Source: Aradus depressus
Taxonomy: Eukaryota > Arthropoda > Insecta > Hemiptera > Aradidae
Length of the DNA stretch: 64,000 nt
Direction of reading: 5' to 3'
NCBI GenBank assembly: GCA_963662175.1
Contig: OY759218.1
Coordinates: 50,723,427 to 50,787,426 of the forward strand
Part shown: piece by piece, positions 1 to 9,892 of the stretch
How positions within the stretch are numbered: position 1 is the stretch's first letter
Layout of the letters: every line of letters starts with the position of its first letter
Translations under genes and position numbers: made by a program
The notes under the pieces: model-generated
Database searches by the model: none
Told to the model about the DNA's origin: nothing
What the model saw: only the letters and a program-made list of their open reading frames with translations

Positions 1-2190
1 ATTGAAGAAGTCTGTGGGACAAGAGCTCCGTTGAGGGTGAGCGGGCCTACTACTTCTGTCCCTAGATAAGTGAATAGCACCAACGCTGACTTTTGAGGAT
101 TTAAATGTATCCTCCATTTGGCACTCCAAACTTTCACCTCATCCAAGAAGTTGGGCAGTTGTACTTCAGCGAGTCTACTGGAGGTGGCCTTACTCATTAC
201 AGCAACATCGTCGGCGAATTGAGCAGTTGTGAGGCCGTTCTGCTGTGGAAAGTCGTGGGTGTATATTAGATATAAGAAGGGTCCAAGCACACTTTCCTGT
301 GGGACTCCAGATAACATCGACTTGGACTGGGATTGGGCTCCTTGGTAGATGACAGAGAAGGTACGGTTGCTAAGATATGACTGCATTAGTCTCCAATAAG
401 TGTCAGGCAGCAGCGGTTTCATTTTTTAATAACAGTCCCTCATGCCAAACCTTATCGAAAGCTTTTTCAGTGTCAAGGAACAAGCCGAGACATATCTGCT
501 TCGTTTCGTATGTGTCCAAGATCGTATCGACGACTCTGTGCAAATGTTGTGGACAAGAGTGGAATCCGAACTGTGAATTTGGAAGTAGCGGACTTAAATA
601 TTCCAATAAGTTTGGTGGAAAGAGACGTTCGAAAATCTTAGAAAACAATGTCAATAAGCTAATAGGTCGGTAACTGTTAGGGTCGTTACGTTTTTTTTGA
701 GGCTTAGGAACCATAATGATGTTTGCATGTTTCCATTTTTGGGGGAAATATGTTGTTCGAAGCATGGCATTGTAGATCTGGGTAAGTAGAACTAATGGCT
801 TCCTAGGCAGATTTTGTAGCAAGGGTTGCACTATGTGATCATACCCAGGAGTTTTCCTTGCTGAAGAACGGTCAATAACATTTTTTACTTGGCCTGGTGA
901 GAAGTAAAAGTCGAATGGAGTCAAGAGCAATGGTTGTTCCAGTTGTTCTTTCACTGTCTCTAGAAAGTGATGATTGATAGTTTGATTTGGTCTAAACTGG
1001 TTAACTAGCATCTCTGAAAAGACGTCAACCTTCTCCTTCAGTGTTGTTAACCAGTTGTTTTGATGTTTTAAAGGGGGTATTAAATGACGTTCTTTGGTAA
1101 GAAATTTGGTTTTTCTCCAGAGGGAGCCATCCCTTGTGTCCAAGGTTAACAGATCGTTGGTGAGTGCTGTCTGCTTTAGCTCTCGGAGTGCCTTCCTGAG
1201 GTCATATGTGGCTCTGTTGAAGGACCTCTTATGGTCGGGATGCCTGGTACGTGCCCTCAAGGTCCTTACTGCTTCCTTCTCGTTATGGAGTTGGGTGATG
1301 TGAGCTGGGTAAAAGACTCGTTTGGTGCCTGTATAATTAGTTTGTTGATCTCCTGCTTCACTTGCCGCAAACTGAATATCTTGTGTTAGTTTACTGACTG
1401 CCACGTCAATGTCCTCCTTGGTTTTGAGAGGTATTTTAAGGTCTGTTATGTCTTGTGGAACTGCCTGATATATTTTCCAATCAAAAGGATATTTGATCAG
1501 TTTAGGTGCCATTGGAACTTGAAGGGGGCTTTGAGCAAACTCAATCCTGACTGGAAAATGGTCAGAGCTAAGGTCATGAAGAACACTTGGTGTTGTACAA
1601 AGCCTAGATATATTACGGCCAATGAAGAAGTCCAGTATGTCCGGCGCGGGATTTTGAGTGTGCGGATAGTGAGTAGGCTCTAGTGGATATACGACATCCA
1701 AACGCAGCTGGTTGATAACATCATGGAGGACTCTGCCCCTCGGGTTAGTTACCTGCGATCCCCATCGTGAATGTTTAGAGTTGAAGTCTCCTCCCAACAA
1801 GAAGTGCGTACCCATGTCATGAACCACTCCTCAGAACACAACAGGAGCGACTGAATTGGAGGGAGCAGAATAAAACGAACCTACTTGGTAGGTGTGGTGG
1901 TTTAGCGCAAGCTGACATCGGGCTACTTGTACCTCCTCCTCTCTGATAGGAAGCAGCTCGTAGTGGAGGATTGTAGACTTGATGCAGATGACAGCATCTC
2001 CTTTACAGTGCCCAGATGGATGATCTGCTCTGTAAACCTTATAGCCTGCTATGTGAATATGAATGTTAGGATTCAATTTAGTCTCTGTCAGTAACATTAT
2101 GTCTATATATTCCAACTCAGTATATTTATTACTGAAACTTTGACAGTTCCAGGTGCAAATTTTAAAAGTTTTCTGGGGAAGGAAAGCCAT
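1..2190 (-). pseudogene. LINE ORF2: endonuclease plus reverse transcriptase, broken and cut by the window edge
   Basis: ORF2 starts with MAFLPQKTFKICTWNCQS at 2190, whose CTWNCQS is the first motif of AP-type endonucleases. It reads to a TGA at 1831-1833. The same frame continues to 403 with GGDFNSKHSRWGSQVTNPRG and SSDHFPV, which are the C-terminal endonuclease motifs. The RT follows: PGYDHI, NSYRPISLLTLFSKIFE, NSQFGFH, and LDTEKAFDKVWHEGLL. Near 425 a one-base loss in an A-run shifts the frame. In the new frame the RT continues toward position 1 with SGVPQESVLGPFLYLIYTHD and the catalytic FADDVAVMSKA, around 225-185. It would copy element RNA at the nicked target (target-primed reverse transcription). 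Two lesions make it a pseudogene. Confidence 0.92.
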
Positions 2191-2721
2191 TATTTTGATT
2201 TTATCAGGATTGAGAGTAGTTGCACTAACGATTGGACTAGAGGCTGTATGATAGCTATCAGAGAATCGATTTTATTTACAAGAGTGAGCATTTCGGTGGA
2301 TGAACAGGCAGGCATTTGGTCACCTTGGCTAAAAGAATGATTTGCATGTTGGCAGCTTTGGACATTTGTTTTGGTTGCTTTAGCATAACTAATTAGAGGG
2401 CTTGTCATCTTAGTCTGTGATACCGGAGATGCCGCGATCTCAGCAGTGGATGTGAGATGGTTGTCAGTTTTGACAGGCATTTTATTGTAAGTGGTACGTG
2501 GCGAAGGTTTTTGGAGCTTCAGGTGAACAGGACAACATCTGTAATTTGCAGTATGAGAACCTTTGCAATTCACGCAAGTAGGAGGACTGGTGCTTGGCCT
2601 CGGTCAATTTTCTGAGCCGTGCATTCCGTCACATTTGACACATCTGGCCGTTTGATGACAGAAGTTCTTACTATGCCCATATTGTTGACACCGGAGGCAT
2701 TGTAAGACCGTTCGTCTTGGT

Positions 2722-2754
<33 letters not shown>

Positions 2755-2903
2755 GCTATTTTGATTACCGCATAATACAGCCGAGTTAGGTTATAAATTT
2801 CTGCGTTTTTAGCGCTCGGTCGCAAATCTAAAAAGAAAAGAGGCATAGGTACTTTGGTAACAGGATGGAAAACAGGCACCATTTGTATAAATAAATAAAA
2901 CAA
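2190..2903 (-). pseudogene. LINE ORF1 (gag-like), C-terminal part with zinc knuckles
   Basis: This is the downstream half of the Jockey-type ORF1, a nucleic-acid-binding chaperone. It carries VTKVPMPLFFLDLRP, then CLRCQQYGHSKNFCHQ and CVKCDGMH, and after an in-frame TGA (2604-2606) the third knuckle CVNCKGSHTANY. The frame is the same on both sides of the TGA, so only a nonsense change separates them. A run of 31 G on the plus strand (2723-2753) is read as a proline tract just before the knuckles and is probably a later homopolymer expansion. ORF1 ends in TAATG (2192-2188), where stop and the ORF2 start share one base. Confidence 0.9.
2878..2889. repeat. left target-site duplication of the PLE
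   Basis: ACCATTTGTATA occurs here and again at 4616-4627, exactly flanking the PLE. In the LINE reading it falls in the codons for IQMV. Confidence 0.9.
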
Positions 2904-3389
2904 ACTTATTTTTGAAATATTGTCTATTCCACTAAAGATATATATACATATATAACTACCGGTTTCGGCTTTATACCATCGTCAGGTCTAGTTATGAACT
3001 AAGTCAGTTTGCAGAGAGCGACCCTTCAAATACATCTCAGGTCAAAGGGTGCTATTAAAACTTGGGAGCCCCCCGGCAGTACCGTTAGCAAACTCATGAA
3101 ATATTTCTTAACAAAACCTAGTTCTAAATTTACATAAAACAATGTCACTAGACTAATACGTGGAAAAATAACAAATAAATAAGTACAAATACAAGTAAAT
3201 AATAAAAAATAGAAATAAAATTAATAATAATGTTAAGATTTAGATAACTTGAAACATATATGTGGAACCAAATATTAATAACAGATAATACAAACATATA
3301 TGTGGAAACAGAACTGGTTTAGGGTGTTAACAAAGGGGAATAGTTGAAATAAATTTGGTCATTCATACAGAGGAGATCAAAATTAATAA

Positions 3390-4141
3390 CAAGAAATAGC
3401 ATTCACAGAAAACCGACTACAACAGACACGGTAATACACCCATCTTCTAACTGTCCTTCCAGTTACAAATACGCGGCCTTTTATTCCATGTTCCACAGAG
3501 CCTACTCAATTCCAATGACCCAACAATCAAAAGATAAAGAACTCAAGATTATCAAGGAAATAGCCAAAAACAATAGCTACCCACAAAAAACAATAAATAA
3601 AATTGAAAAGAAGGTCAAAAATCATAATTTTAGGAACAAACTGACCAAATTAGAAACACAAAATAAAGTTTATAATAAATGGGTCAGCTTAACTTACCAC
3701 GGAAAAATTTCAGAAAAAATAGGTAAAGAGTTGAAAAAAGAAGGTTTCAATATCGGGTTTAAAACTATCAATCCCATAAGCCAGTGCCTAGAGAGAGGTA
3801 GGGACAAAACAGATATTGAAAATAGAAGCGGAGTTTATAGTCTAGAGTGTGCGACGTGCAGTCAATTATACATTGGACAGACAGGACGTCCTTTTAGGGA
3901 AAGAATTAAAGAACACACGGCCGAAATAAAGAACCGAGGAAACCGTTCTACATTCGCGACCCACATAATTGACAATAGCCACACTTTCGACCCATCTATA
4001 GGCATCAAATATCTCCATTATTGCCCAAAAAGCAGGCTACTTAATAGCTTGGAACAATTAGAAATAAATAAAGCTAACAAAAGGAACATTTGTATGAATG
4101 ACCAAATTTATTTCAACTATTCCCCTTTGTTAACACCCTAA
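3390..4141 (+). pseudogene. PLE polyprotein C-terminus: RT thumb/linker plus GIY-YIG endonuclease
   Basis: Coding sense starts without a Met near 3390 (SIHRKPTTTDTVIH, SYKYAAFYSMFHRAYSIP), which matches the end of a PLE reverse transcriptase. The longest ATG-started frame is 3488-4141, 217 aa. The linker KTINPISQCLERGRDKTDIENRS leads into the GIY-YIG nuclease SGVYSLECATCSQLYIGQTG, RPFRERIKEHTAEI, then FATHIIDNSHTF. A CCHH-type pattern of the EN domain (C..C before the YIG motif, then H..H) is visible. The nuclease would nick target DNA. No internal stop is seen in this part, suggesting a fairly recent insertion, but the RT palm is absent. Confidence 0.93.
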
Positions 4142-4460
4142 ACCAGTTCTGTTTCCACATATATGTTTGTATTATCTGTTATTAATATTTGGTTCCACAT
4201 ATATGTTTCAAGTTATCTAAATCTTAACATTATTATTAATTTTATTTCTATTTTTTATTATTTACTTGTATTTGTACTTATTTATTTGTTATTTTTCCAC
4301 GTATTAGTCTAGTGACATTGTTTTATGTAAATTTAGAACTAGGTTTTGTTAAGAAATATTTCATGAGTTAGCTAACGGTACTGCAGGGGGACTCCCAAGT
4401 TTTAATAGCACCCTTTGACCTGAGATGTATTTGAAGGGTCGCTCTCTGCAAACTGACTTA

Positions 4461-4512
4461 GTTCATAACTAGACCTGACGATGGTATAAAGCCGAAACCG
4501 GTAGTTATATGT
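4461..4512 (+). ncRNA. hammerhead-ribozyme-like motif in the PLE right arm
   Basis: CTGACGA lies at 4475-4481, GAA at 4494-4496, then palindromic ACCGGT at 4497-4502 followed by A. This is the order C-U-G-A-N-G-A, helix II, G-A-A, helix III, cleavage base of a type I hammerhead with a minimal helix III. The helix II pairing (GG..CC) needs a one-base offset (a U after CTGACGA), so the match is not perfect. The inverted partner is at 2950-3000. Confidence 0.4.
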
Positions 4513-4615
4513 ATACATATCTTTAGTGGAATAGACAATATTTCAAAAAATAAGTTTGTTTTATTTATTTATTACAAGTTTCCACAATATGTCCGCGTTT
4601 CTCAACTTAGAAGTT

Positions 4616-4627
4616 ACCATTTGTATA
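4616..4627. repeat. right target-site duplication of the PLE
   Basis: Second copy of ACCATTTGTATA, identical to 2878-2889. Confidence 0.9.
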
Positions 4628-5190
4628 GGTTCGAAACCGAGGTTACTCAGTTCAGCCATCATCAACGTGGTGTCACAGGTGGGATGCAGCCCTCTAACCA
4701 CCACTCTAAAAGGCTTTTCTGATTTAAGCTGAAAAGTGTGATATTCAGCTTGATTTCCTTTCAAGAAATTGATCATTTTTCTGTAATCATCTACAACTTC
4801 AAAATTAATTTTAACCTTATCTTCAATAGTTTTGTAAAGATAGTTGCCAAGACTTAATTCCTTAATCTGCGATATTAAGGAATTCATGTTATTAACATTA
4901 TGAATAAATATAGGAGGTGGCTTGGGTACCTTTTCAACTGGCGCGTTCTGAAGGGTGCATATATTCATTGGCTCATTATCACTAGAAATACCTGCCAAGG
5001 GCGCAAATGCGTTAGATGTTGGTATAGGTTGAGATGGGACATTGGATGTTGAAATTTTTGGTTTTTTGGCTCGCCTGTCTCCCAAAGTGATCTGATTTTC
5101 GGCGTCAGATGGATCAGATGGCTCCGTTCCCATGTTAAAACCTAAGTTTTCTGACCACAACACTATGTCAAAGCTCACATACACAATCAC
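4628..5190 (-). pseudogene. LINE ORF1 (gag-like), N-terminal part upstream of the PLE insertion
   Basis: This open frame covers the N-terminal half of ORF1. Two starts are in frame: 5190, and 5133 (MGTEPSDPSDAENQ), which looks more like the usual gag start. A low-complexity polar region is followed by KPPPIFIHNVNNMNSLISQI and RVVVRGLHPTCDTTLMMAEL, a motif of Jockey and I-type gag just before the zinc knuckles. Coding sense of the LINE stops at GFEPIQMV (near 4628). The open frame runs on to 4561, but those last residues come from the inserted PLE. Removing the PLE and one copy of the duplication puts this part back in frame with the 2190-2903 part. Confidence 0.88.
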
Positions 5191-5849
5191 TGTTCTTCGA
5201 CTCTGGTAAACCCGAATTGAAACCCAGGCCTGTTAAGCACTGATAAACTGCTTTGAAAAATTGATTTTCAATAACAGCAACACTTTTTAACAAAGTAAAC
5301 TTTTAAATTTAAAAGACACTTTAAATATAGGTTATACCGACATTTTCACCGTAACCTCATATCTATAACATTTTGTATTGAAATATTCGTTTTATCAGGA
5401 GTTATACTGCACACAGAAACACAATAAAATATGAAATTTTACTTAGAAAACTTAGTTGATTATTTTTTTGGAAACATATGTCAATATCATTGTTTACCTT
5501 TGAGCAAAGTTTCAGTTTTTCGCAATTCAAGGCAGACATTGTAGAAAGTGCCACTCAAAAGTATTGAAAATACAAAAACATTGTTATGTCAACACTTTCT
5601 CCTCCGCCTTTCCAATTATTTTTCTTTCTTTCCAACACCGTCTCAACATTATTTCTTACCTTTTTTCTTATTTTTATTCCCCGGAGACATATTTATTTTT
5701 CATTTATAACTGAAATTCTCTTCTTTCTTAAGGTTCATATTTTGTATTTCTTTTTCAATAATTTCGGTATTTATCTTCCCTTTTTTATTTCCGTATTCTA
5801 CTGTGCATTTAATTTCAGTTTATTATTGTCAACCATATACTTTATTAAA
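5191..5849. other. AT-rich flank of the LINE, mostly unassigned
   Basis: No gene seen. About 5365-5425 is a degenerate piece of family A (minus orientation: gttttatcaggagttat, cacacagaaacac). The T-rich open frame at 5586-5966 is low complexity and is not believed. Confidence 0.5.
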
Positions 5850-6030
5850 AAAGTTGTCAATCACCGGCATTGTACTTCCCAACCTCGAACCGTTAGTCAT
5901 CAACTTACGTTTTTCTTCTCCCTTCTCCTTTTCGGTCTATTTTCCTTAAATCAAATTGCTATCTAACTCAGGCACATCTGCCCTTCTATTTCAGTTTTTG
6001 CTGTTTTTGAGTTTAGTCCTCCCCCACCCA
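5850..6030 (-). repeat. family A fragment, tail side
   Basis: Begins with caatcaccggcattgtactt (tail hairpin plus the subterminal ACTTCCC) and ends in a monomer part (tttttgagtttagtcctccc). It passes directly into the pyrimidine minisatellite. Confidence 0.7.
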
Positions 6031-6422
6031 CTCTCTCCTCGCTCTCCTCTCTGCCTTCTCTCCCCTCCCTCTCTTTCTTCCCCTCCTCTCTCTTCTCCCT
6101 CGTATCTCCTCTCTGTCTCTTACACTCTCCTATTTCTCTCTCTTCTCCCTCTTCCTTCTTTCACCCCTCTCTCTCTCTTTCCTCCCTCTCTTTCGGCCCC
6201 CTCTCCCTCGTCTCCCTCGAATCTCCTCTCTGTCTCTTACACTCTCCTATTTCTCTCTCTTCTATCTCTTCTCCCTCTTCTTTCTTTCACCCCTCTCTCT
6301 CCTCTCTCTCTCTTTCCTCCCTCTCTTTCGCACCCCTCTCCCTCGTCTCCCTCGAATCTCCTCTCTGCCTCTTACACTCTCCTATTTCTCTCTCTTCTAT
6401 CACTTCTCCCTCTTCTCTCTCT

Positions 6423-6454
<32 letters not shown>

Positions 6455-6660
6455 CTCCCTCTCTTTCGCACCCCTCTCCCTCGTCTCCCTCGAATCTCCT
6501 CTCTGTCTCTTACACTCTCCTATTTCTCTCTCTTCAACCCTTCTCCCTCTTCTCTCTCTCTTTCCTCCCTCTCTTTCGCACCCCTCTCCCTCGTCTCCCT
6601 CGAATCTCCTCTCTGTCTCTTACACTCTCCTATTTCCCTCTCACTTTCTTTCTCCCTTCA
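6010..6660. repeat. pyrimidine-only minisatellite, units of about 110-138 bp
   Basis: About 650 bases are almost wholly C and T on the plus strand. The block starting CGAATCTCCTCTCTG recurs at 6101 (as CGTATC), 6218, 6353, 6491 and 6601, so spacings are 117, 135, 138 and 110; the length differences come from CT microsatellite runs inside each unit. The long open frame over it (5956-6681) reads only S, L, P, F, T and is a composition effect, not a gene. Confidence 0.9.
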
Positions 6661-6965
6661 ACACTCAATAAACCCAAATAACTGTCGATGTAATGAATGT
6701 GTGATGTAATAAACACGAAATTTAGTATGAAGATTGGATTGAGAAGTTTCTGAGTAAGACAGCCATTTATTTTCAACGAAATTAGTAAGTTTGTTTGAAA
6801 AGGAGAGCAACTTAGTTCATTAATTCGTTCTGGGGAAGTACATCAGTGATTCGCGACGCCTGTTTTTTTGTTTCCTTTTTGGATTCAGGACGTCGGAAAA
6901 CATAAAATTCCATTGAAAGTTCAACATAACTTCCCCTATACTTCGTACAATTGGGGAAACAGATT
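6660..6965. repeat. two family A ends: tail part (+) then head part (-)
   Basis: 6660-6868 reads (+) from aataactgtcgatgtaatga to ctggggaagtacatcagtga, the tail end. 6880-6962 reads (-), cggaaaacataaaattccat to cttcccctatacttcgtac, the head end. They abut in opposite orientation. Confidence 0.75.
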
Positions 6966-7089
6966 GCGGAAGTTTAATGGAAAAGTTATGTAGTTTATAT
7001 GGTGCGATTTAACCCTTTCAATTATTTTATTGCTTTCTCTGATGCTAATGGAACAAAACACATATCGATTCAGTTAAGTGATGTGATGA

Positions 7090-7299
7090 ATGTTTAATAT
7101 GTCGAGGATTCTTTCAGATATATGTCCATTTATATGTCTATACAGGATTGTACAACAGGCAAATCGAGAAAATTTGAACAGTTTCCTCATGGTAAAACGT
7201 AAAGGAAACAAGAAATTTTCATGTGTTTGTTTGATGGTGAACCTCACAATGATAGTTCAGAATGCTGTTACCAGGAGTGTCAGCTTTATAATTTTGTAA
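7090..7299 (+). other. unassigned short open frame and AT-rich DNA
   Basis: The 69-aa frame has no recognisable domain. It sits between two family A fragments and is probably not coding. Confidence 0.3.
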
Positions 7300-7312
7300 T
7301 ATCCTTATCCTT

Positions 7313-7800
7313 AAATTCCTTAGCTGTACAAAGTATAGGGGAAGTTATGTAATCGTAGAAAAATTCGATGCTGCTACCAATGGAATTTCATGTTTTCCGA
7401 CCCCCTGATGCCATACTATGTGAGTCTGTGATCGACAAATAACTCCCAAATAGAATTAATATATCGACATGAAATTTTATATATAGAAGCACATAAGGAA
7501 TCACACATATTTTCAAATTAGACAAAGAGAAAGAGGGAATTATTGGTGAGGCTTAAGTTCATCATGACATGTACATATATACACAAAGGTACAAAACCTC
7601 CCTCTCGAACCAGGGTGAGAGGAGGTTAGGGCGGGGTGCATGTAAAATATTCGGGTAACATAACCTGACACGGATAACCGCATATGGAGGATATCTCCTT
7701 CTACACACATATAAAATTTCCTGTCGATACATTCATTCTATCAGGAATTATAATGTTTACAAACACACAGACAGACAGGAAATGTCTTTTCCATTTTTGC
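7313..7800. repeat. family A fragments: head part (+) then head part (-)
   Basis: 7313-7565 (+) starts with the head hairpin (agctgtacaaagtatagggg) and continues through ttcgatgctgc and ggaatttcatgttttccgac. 7590-7800 (-) carries catataaaatttcctgtcga, attcattctatcagg and the cacacagacagacag stretch. The two are tail to tail. Confidence 0.75.
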
Positions 7801-7984
7801 AATATAAGACAAGTGATACTATAATAATATAATAATGTTCCAATTGGGCTATTAGCCAGTGTTCTATTAAACACTATACTATAGGGGTGATAACATTCTT
7901 TTATTTTATTTAGTTACTGTATACCGTGATACTTTAAGGTTTTTCCTAGTTACTTCTCCATATTTATACGTATTCAAAGATGTG

Positions 7985-8800
7985 CCACTTATGATGACAA
8001 AGTTGATGACACGAAATTCCATCAATTTTCAGAGGAATCAGGCAAAGGGTTGATCAGAGGTGAGCTCAACTCAAAACTCCTAATAACTGGCGATGTAATG
8101 AATATATAGAGATGAAATTTTATACTTAAATTCAAAACCCCATACGAATGGCACCTATTAATTTTCCGCGAAATCGCTTGAAGGAAAGGAGGGGATGAGA
8201 GATGGGTGCTCGACTCTTCAGCTATATTAAGTATAGAGGAAATTATACAATCGGTCAAAAGTTCGATTCGGAGTTTTCAATGGAATTTCATGTTTTCCGA
8301 TTTCCTTCGAAATTAAAATGTCTGTCTGTTTGTGTGCCTGTGAATACGTGAATAAATGTATTGACACGAAATTTCATATGTAAATTGAAAGTTCTCTAAG
8401 GACGTCACGTGTTGATTTTCAATCATGTCGGCTAAAGTGGAAGGAGGCTCAACTCAAAAACACCAAAAGTGCCCAATTAATGTTTCCACATGAAATTTTA
8501 TATTTATAACAAAACACCTCAAAACCTCATAACAAAAAACCTCATAAGAATGGCACCATTTAATTTTCCGCAAAATCGGTCGAAAGGGTTGGGAAGAGAA
8601 GAGGGGCTCGAATTGAATACTCTAATATCTGCTGATGTGATGAATGTATCGACACAAAATTTAGTATGAGGTTTCGGAGGCCACGAAATAGGTCAAATAT
8701 TGAGTTGTAGCCCAAACAATCGATTGACTTAAGAGGGAGAGCAAAAGCTGATTAATTCTTGCTGGGGATGTACATAACCGGTGATTAACCGACAAGTTAT
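7985..8800 (+). repeat. family A, interior monomers followed by a full copy
   Basis: 7985-8215 has monomer sequence (aataactggcgatgtaatga and the purine tract gaaggaaaggagggga). At about 8216 a head hairpin (cttcagctatattaagtata) starts a copy that runs through two or three monomers to the tail (ctggggatgtac, ccggtgattaaccgac) at 8796. The second copy appears inserted into, or recombined with, the first. Confidence 0.8.
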
Positions 8801-9560
8801 TTTTTATAGCGTTTTTTTTTATTTGAATGATTTACAATAACTGTTTGAAAATAGCACTCCTAAAAACATTTTTGAAGATCGGTCACACGATGTATCAAGT
8901 TGATTTGTAAATAAACCATCAATATCGCATTAACAAAAAACATTTTATAATAAAATATGTTGTAATAATTGGAAGTAGGACCATAAATGTTTAGTATCGT
9001 CCGAACCACGAAAGATTGATACGGCCGTAAAATAAAATAACCTTCGAAAACAAGCCATTAGATCATTGTACAGAGCATGGTTTAACGATGTTCTAAATCT
9101 AGGCAGAAGAGAGAAAAAAATTATCGTCGGTGATTCACCGGCCTCAGCACGATTTAATCAAATAAGTTTTCGCTCTCCCTCCAAATCCAATCAACAATTT
9201 TTTTTCTTATTATTCAAAAATAATAAATTAAATATATTTAAAAAATCTTGTTTCATATTCAAAATTATTATTAAATATTATTTGATATGTATCTTTCAAT
9301 CTTTCTATGAAGCTTTCATTTACATTTTTTTGGGCAGAATTCCTCCATAGATATCCTCTTTAAGGTCTGTTGAATCTACGTTTTAATCTATCACTATTTT
9401 TTATTATTTATATACTAATTGATTTTATTTCTCTTGGTTTTTTCTTTTATGTATTTTTATTACCATTTTATTTATTTTATTTTATTTATTTATATATATA
9501 TATATATAAAATATATATAATATATATTTTAATTGTTATTGTTATTTTGTTTTCTTTCTC
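8800..9560. other. AT-rich DNA without a recognised feature
   Basis: No gene or known repeat seen. There is a TA-type microsatellite at about 9490-9530 and long T-rich runs; open frames at 9066-9597 reflect composition. Confidence 0.5.
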
Positions 9561-9569
9561 TTTTCTGTA

Positions 9570-9625
9570 TATATTGCGACCTGATGAAAGGATGTAAGAA
9601 CGTCCCGAAATGTCGACCTGAAAAA
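9570..9625 (+). ncRNA. hammerhead-like motif, possible remnant of another PLE
   Basis: CTGATGA (9581-9587), then helix II GGATGT / ACGTCC with loop AAGA, then CGAAA and TGTCGAC. Helix II is a clean 6-bp stem. It is preceded by T-rich DNA with no coding sense, so the assignment to a PLE is an inference. Confidence 0.35.
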
Positions 9626-9681
9626 GATATTTCAGGAAAATGTATAAAAAATTATTCTCTTAATTTTAATTTAATTTTAAA

Positions 9682-9815
9682 AATATAGCTCGGGACCATT
9701 GCTTAACGTCCCATCCGAAGGAGGGAGTGCTCACCTCTTATATAAAGGGCCTCGGCCGGGTTTTGAACTAGCGATCTGGAGCTCAGAAGGTAAGCACGCT
9801 ACTTGTATCACTTAA
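9682..9815 (-). mobile_element. tRNA-derived SINE, 5' part
   Basis: On the minus strand it has a B-box-like stretch (cgctagttcaaaacccggcc), the conserved ggccgaggccc, and the ACTTCC-free middle (gatgggacgttaagcaatgg). The tRNA head is degenerate. Confidence 0.75.
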
Positions 9816-9892
9816 TCGATATAATTTATATCCTATTTTGATGTGCGATATTGTGTGACGTATCCAAGTACTGGGTATGTTTTAACCGAAAT

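Larger units (their letters stand above)
2890..4615 (+). mobile_element. Penelope-like element, 5'-truncated, with inverted terminal arms
   Basis: It is bounded by the 12-bp direct repeat ACCATTTGTATA (2878-2889 and 4616-4627). The left arm (about 2892-3369) is the reverse complement of the right arm (about 4091-4572) over some 480 bp. The right arm covers the last codons and 3' flank of the ORF, so the left arm is an inverted partial copy, a known structural habit of PLEs. Both arms carry the motif CTGACGATGG..GAAACCGGTAG, which resembles the hammerhead core known from PLEs. The right end has about 40 extra bases (4576-4615) absent on the left; see the findings. The RT catalytic region is missing, so this copy is non-autonomous. 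Confidence 0.92.
1..5190 (-). mobile_element. Jockey-like non-LTR retrotransposon, inactive, interrupted by a PLE; continues past the left edge
   Basis: Read on the minus strand, the order is a gag-like ORF1 with CCHC zinc knuckles, an apurinic endonuclease, then a reverse transcriptase, which is the layout of Jockey-clade LINEs. Damage is light: one TGA in ORF1, one TGA in the endonuclease, one frameshift in the RT, a G/C homopolymer expansion in ORF1, and the PLE insertion at 2890-4615. The RT runs off position 1, so the 3' end lies outside the window. The 5' end is placed near the ORF1 start; a 5'UTR may extend to about 5220-5250 but its limit is not visible. Clade assignment rests on motif recognition, not on an alignment. 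Confidence 0.9.

Noticed and set aside
1094..1683. Plus-strand frames inside the LINE
   Set aside because: Shadows of the minus-strand RT ORF.
5586..5966. 126-aa hydrophobic frame resembling a membrane protein
   Set aside because: T-rich DNA gives F, L, I codons by composition; it runs into a family A fragment.
5956..6681. 241-aa open frame of S, L, P, F residues
   Set aside because: It lies wholly in the C/T-only minisatellite. The lack of stops follows from the lack of A and G.
8022..8258. 78-aa minus-strand frame
   Set aside because: Antisense reading through family A monomers; similar frames occur at every A copy.
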